This document shows positions 4,514-5,668 of a DNA stretch of 5,668 bases, one piece after another. The stretch's first letter is position 1. The number at the start of each line of letters is the position of its first letter. The stretch lies in NCBI GenBank assembly GCA_025350175.1, contig JANXYF010000001.1, positions 1-5,668 of the forward strand, in the 5' to 3' direction. The notes beneath the pieces were generated by a model, which did no database searches, was not told where the DNA came from, and was given only the letters and a program-made list of their open reading frames with translations. The stretch comes from Nitrosopumilales archaeon. Its GTDB lineage: Archaea > Thermoproteota > Nitrososphaeria > Nitrososphaerales > Nitrosopumilaceae. The translations under genes were made by a program, and so were the position numbers.

Positions 4514-5668
4514 CTAACTTCTTTTTGAAATTCTTAATTTTTTCAAAGTAAAAATGGCTATTGCTGATGCTATTGCAATTCCTACTATTGTTTCAATCAA
4601 AGTTGTAAAATTCTGATCGCTTTTATGTTGATCAGAAGATGATACGCCAAAACCAGAATTGTCTACAGTTAACACAATATTTACCATTTTTATATTTCCT
4701 GCCCGGTCTTTTGCTACAGTTTCAATGGTATAATTTCCATTGGCAAGAGATGTTGTATCAAATTGAACATTTTTAACATCATGAAAGATCTGTTTAGGAG
4801 TTTTTACAGTCAGCCAATCTTTTTGTGCCAGATTTAATTCGTTTACATCCAAATCAATATTGACTACTCCCGAAACTATAGAATAGTTTTTTGGTGAGTT
4901 TATTATAATCTCGGGGGGAGTATTGTCTATTACAAATTTGAATTCTTTGGATATGCTATGCCCGACAGTATCGGTTATTACAAAATTAAGAGTATGCTCG
5001 CCTTCTGAAAGATTTTGTATATCTTTTGCCAATTTATCTTGATCAATTACTTGTGGTTTCTCGTTGTCAAGATAATATTTTTTATCCTCAATACTCTCAC
5101 CTATTATTTTTGGATTAATGGAATAATTACCATTTATGAAAAGTGGAATATCCAGAATCATTTGAGGTGGAGATTCTATTGGTAAGATTGTAGAGAATTT
5201 AGTAGTAATCGTTACAGGTTCTGCAATTGAACTTCCACCAAATAATGATGCATGTATCAACAGTGAATAAACTCCAGTTTGGTTTAATGAAGAAAATAAT
5301 ACAGTAGATGTTGCATCCGTATTTTTTACTGGGTAAAACCCTCCACCTTCACTAAATGCAGGACTTGGTCCAAGCCAATCACCAGTTGGCCATCCTTGAA
5401 ATTGTCCAAGTACACCAGGTGGAGTATTTGTTTGAATAATTCTTCCTTGTGGATCTATTAAAAATACGGATAAATTCGTATCAGGATCTTTCCAAGAAAG
5501 AGTCATTGCAACTGAATTGATTGTTTTGTCAGTTACATCAAAATAATATTGACGCCAATCTCCTGCGTTGTATCTATTTGCCATATCAAATCCTCCTCCA
5601 ATGTATCCATTTCCATATAATGTGTCACCATTTTGGCCCTCTATTACAGTAGGCAAATCTTTTGGTTG
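4514..5668 (-). CDS. C-terminal part of a large exported, membrane-anchored protein with PPC-like and Ig-like domains; 5' end outside the window
   Basis: The frame runs open to the window edge (384 residues seen), so the TTG at 5656 is not a proven start. Counting from the edge, residues about 35-155 look like a beta-sandwich of the pre-peptidase C-terminal (PPC) kind: VAMTLSW, then DPDTNLSVFLIDPQG, and later GVYSLLIHA. Two Ig-like repeats follow, with clear matching 31-residue ends at 219-249 and 307-337: a Gly-x-(His/Tyr)-Thr turn, then Asp-x-x-Gly, then a closing (I/V)DN. A single hydrophobic helix (about 357-375) and a Lys/Arg-rich end (KKLRISKRS) form a C-terminal anchor with the bulk outside the cell. 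PPC domains often follow subtilisin-like S8 protease domains, so a cell-surface protease is possible, but no catalytic domain is visible. A surface adhesin or other exported protein is the alternative. The Rieske operon behind it has its own promoter. Confidence 0.8.
   Translation of the reverse strand, partial: QPKDLPTVIEGQNGDTLYGNGYIGGGFDMANRYNAGDWRQYYFDVTDKTINSVAMTLSWKDPDTNLSVFLIDPQGRIIQTNTPPGVLGQFQGWPTGDWLGPSPAFSEGGGFYPVKNTDATSTVLFSSLNQTGVYSLLIHASLFGGSSIAEPVTITTKFSTILPIESPPQMILDIPLFINGNYSINPKIIGESIEDKKYYLDNEKPQVIDQDKLAKDIQNLSEGEHTLNFVITDTVGHSISKEFKFVIDNTPPEIIINSPKNYSIVSGVVNIDLDVNELNLAQKDWLTVKTPKQIFHDVKNVQFDTTSLANGNYTIETVAKDRAGNIKMVNIVLTVDNSGFGVSSSDQHKSDQNFTTLIETIVGIAIASAIAIFTLKKLRISKRS

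Noticed and set aside
4913..4920. GGGGGGAG tract as a G-quadruplex or phase-variation site
   Set aside because: A single six-G run in coding sequence with no further G runs nearby cannot form an intramolecular quadruplex, and there is no sign of a frameshift.
1..5668. CRISPR array, insertion sequence, attachment site or prophage signs
   Set aside because: No regularly spaced repeats, transposase or integrase frames, or terminal inverted repeats were seen; the tRNA 3' end is not repeated elsewhere in the window.

Overview
The window looks like a piece of a Nitrososphaerota (Thaumarchaeota) chromosome, most like the marine Nitrosopumilus/Nitrosarchaeum group. The reasons are: low-GC DNA (judged by eye); archaeal TATA boxes about 26-30 nt upstream of gene starts; a tRNA gene without an encoded CCA; an archaeal CPSF-type RNA nuclease; and a Rieske/cytochrome b/blue-copper gene set of the kind known from ammonia-oxidising archaea. 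The lineage is an inference from gene content and style, not a database match.

Left part, plus strand (1-1837). The window opens inside the C-terminal part of a metallo-beta-lactamase/beta-CASP RNA-processing nuclease. Two bases after its stop codon starts a full-length 8-oxoguanine DNA glycosylase that resembles eukaryotic OGG1 closely. Next come a tRNA-Arg(UCU) gene with its own TATA box, and a small gene of unknown function that may have an arrestin-like beta-sandwich fold. The small gene has its own promoter, and a 16-bp dyad lies directly against its TATA box.

Right part, minus strand (5668-1864). Read in the direction of transcription, the order is: the C-terminal part of a large exported protein with a PPC-like domain, two Ig-like repeats and a membrane anchor (possibly the tail of a subtilisin-like protease); then a Rieske iron-sulfur protein with a Tat signal; then a cytochrome b that overlaps the Rieske gene by 23 nt; then a membrane-anchored plastocyanin-like cupredoxin with its own promoter. 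Rieske protein and cytochrome b would form the core of a quinol-oxidising complex III. The cupredoxin is the obvious electron acceptor or carrier, since no cytochrome c1 or f gene is present. The cupredoxin gene converges on the small plus-strand gene, with only 26 bp between the two stop codons.

All protein genes with their own promoter here appear to be leaderless or nearly so, because the TATA-box centre lies 28-30 nt before the start codon. This spacing decides two uncertain starts: TTG for the cupredoxin, and the internal ATG at 1487 for the small plus-strand gene. No CRISPR array, insertion sequence or phage gene was seen, and no gene-free stretch is longer than about 190 bp. The most interesting points are small-scale: changed recognition residues in the OGG1-like enzyme, b6-type heme spacing in a fused cytochrome b that lacks the heme-cn cysteine, an unusual Trp in the Rieske loop, and the dyad at the small gene's promoter.
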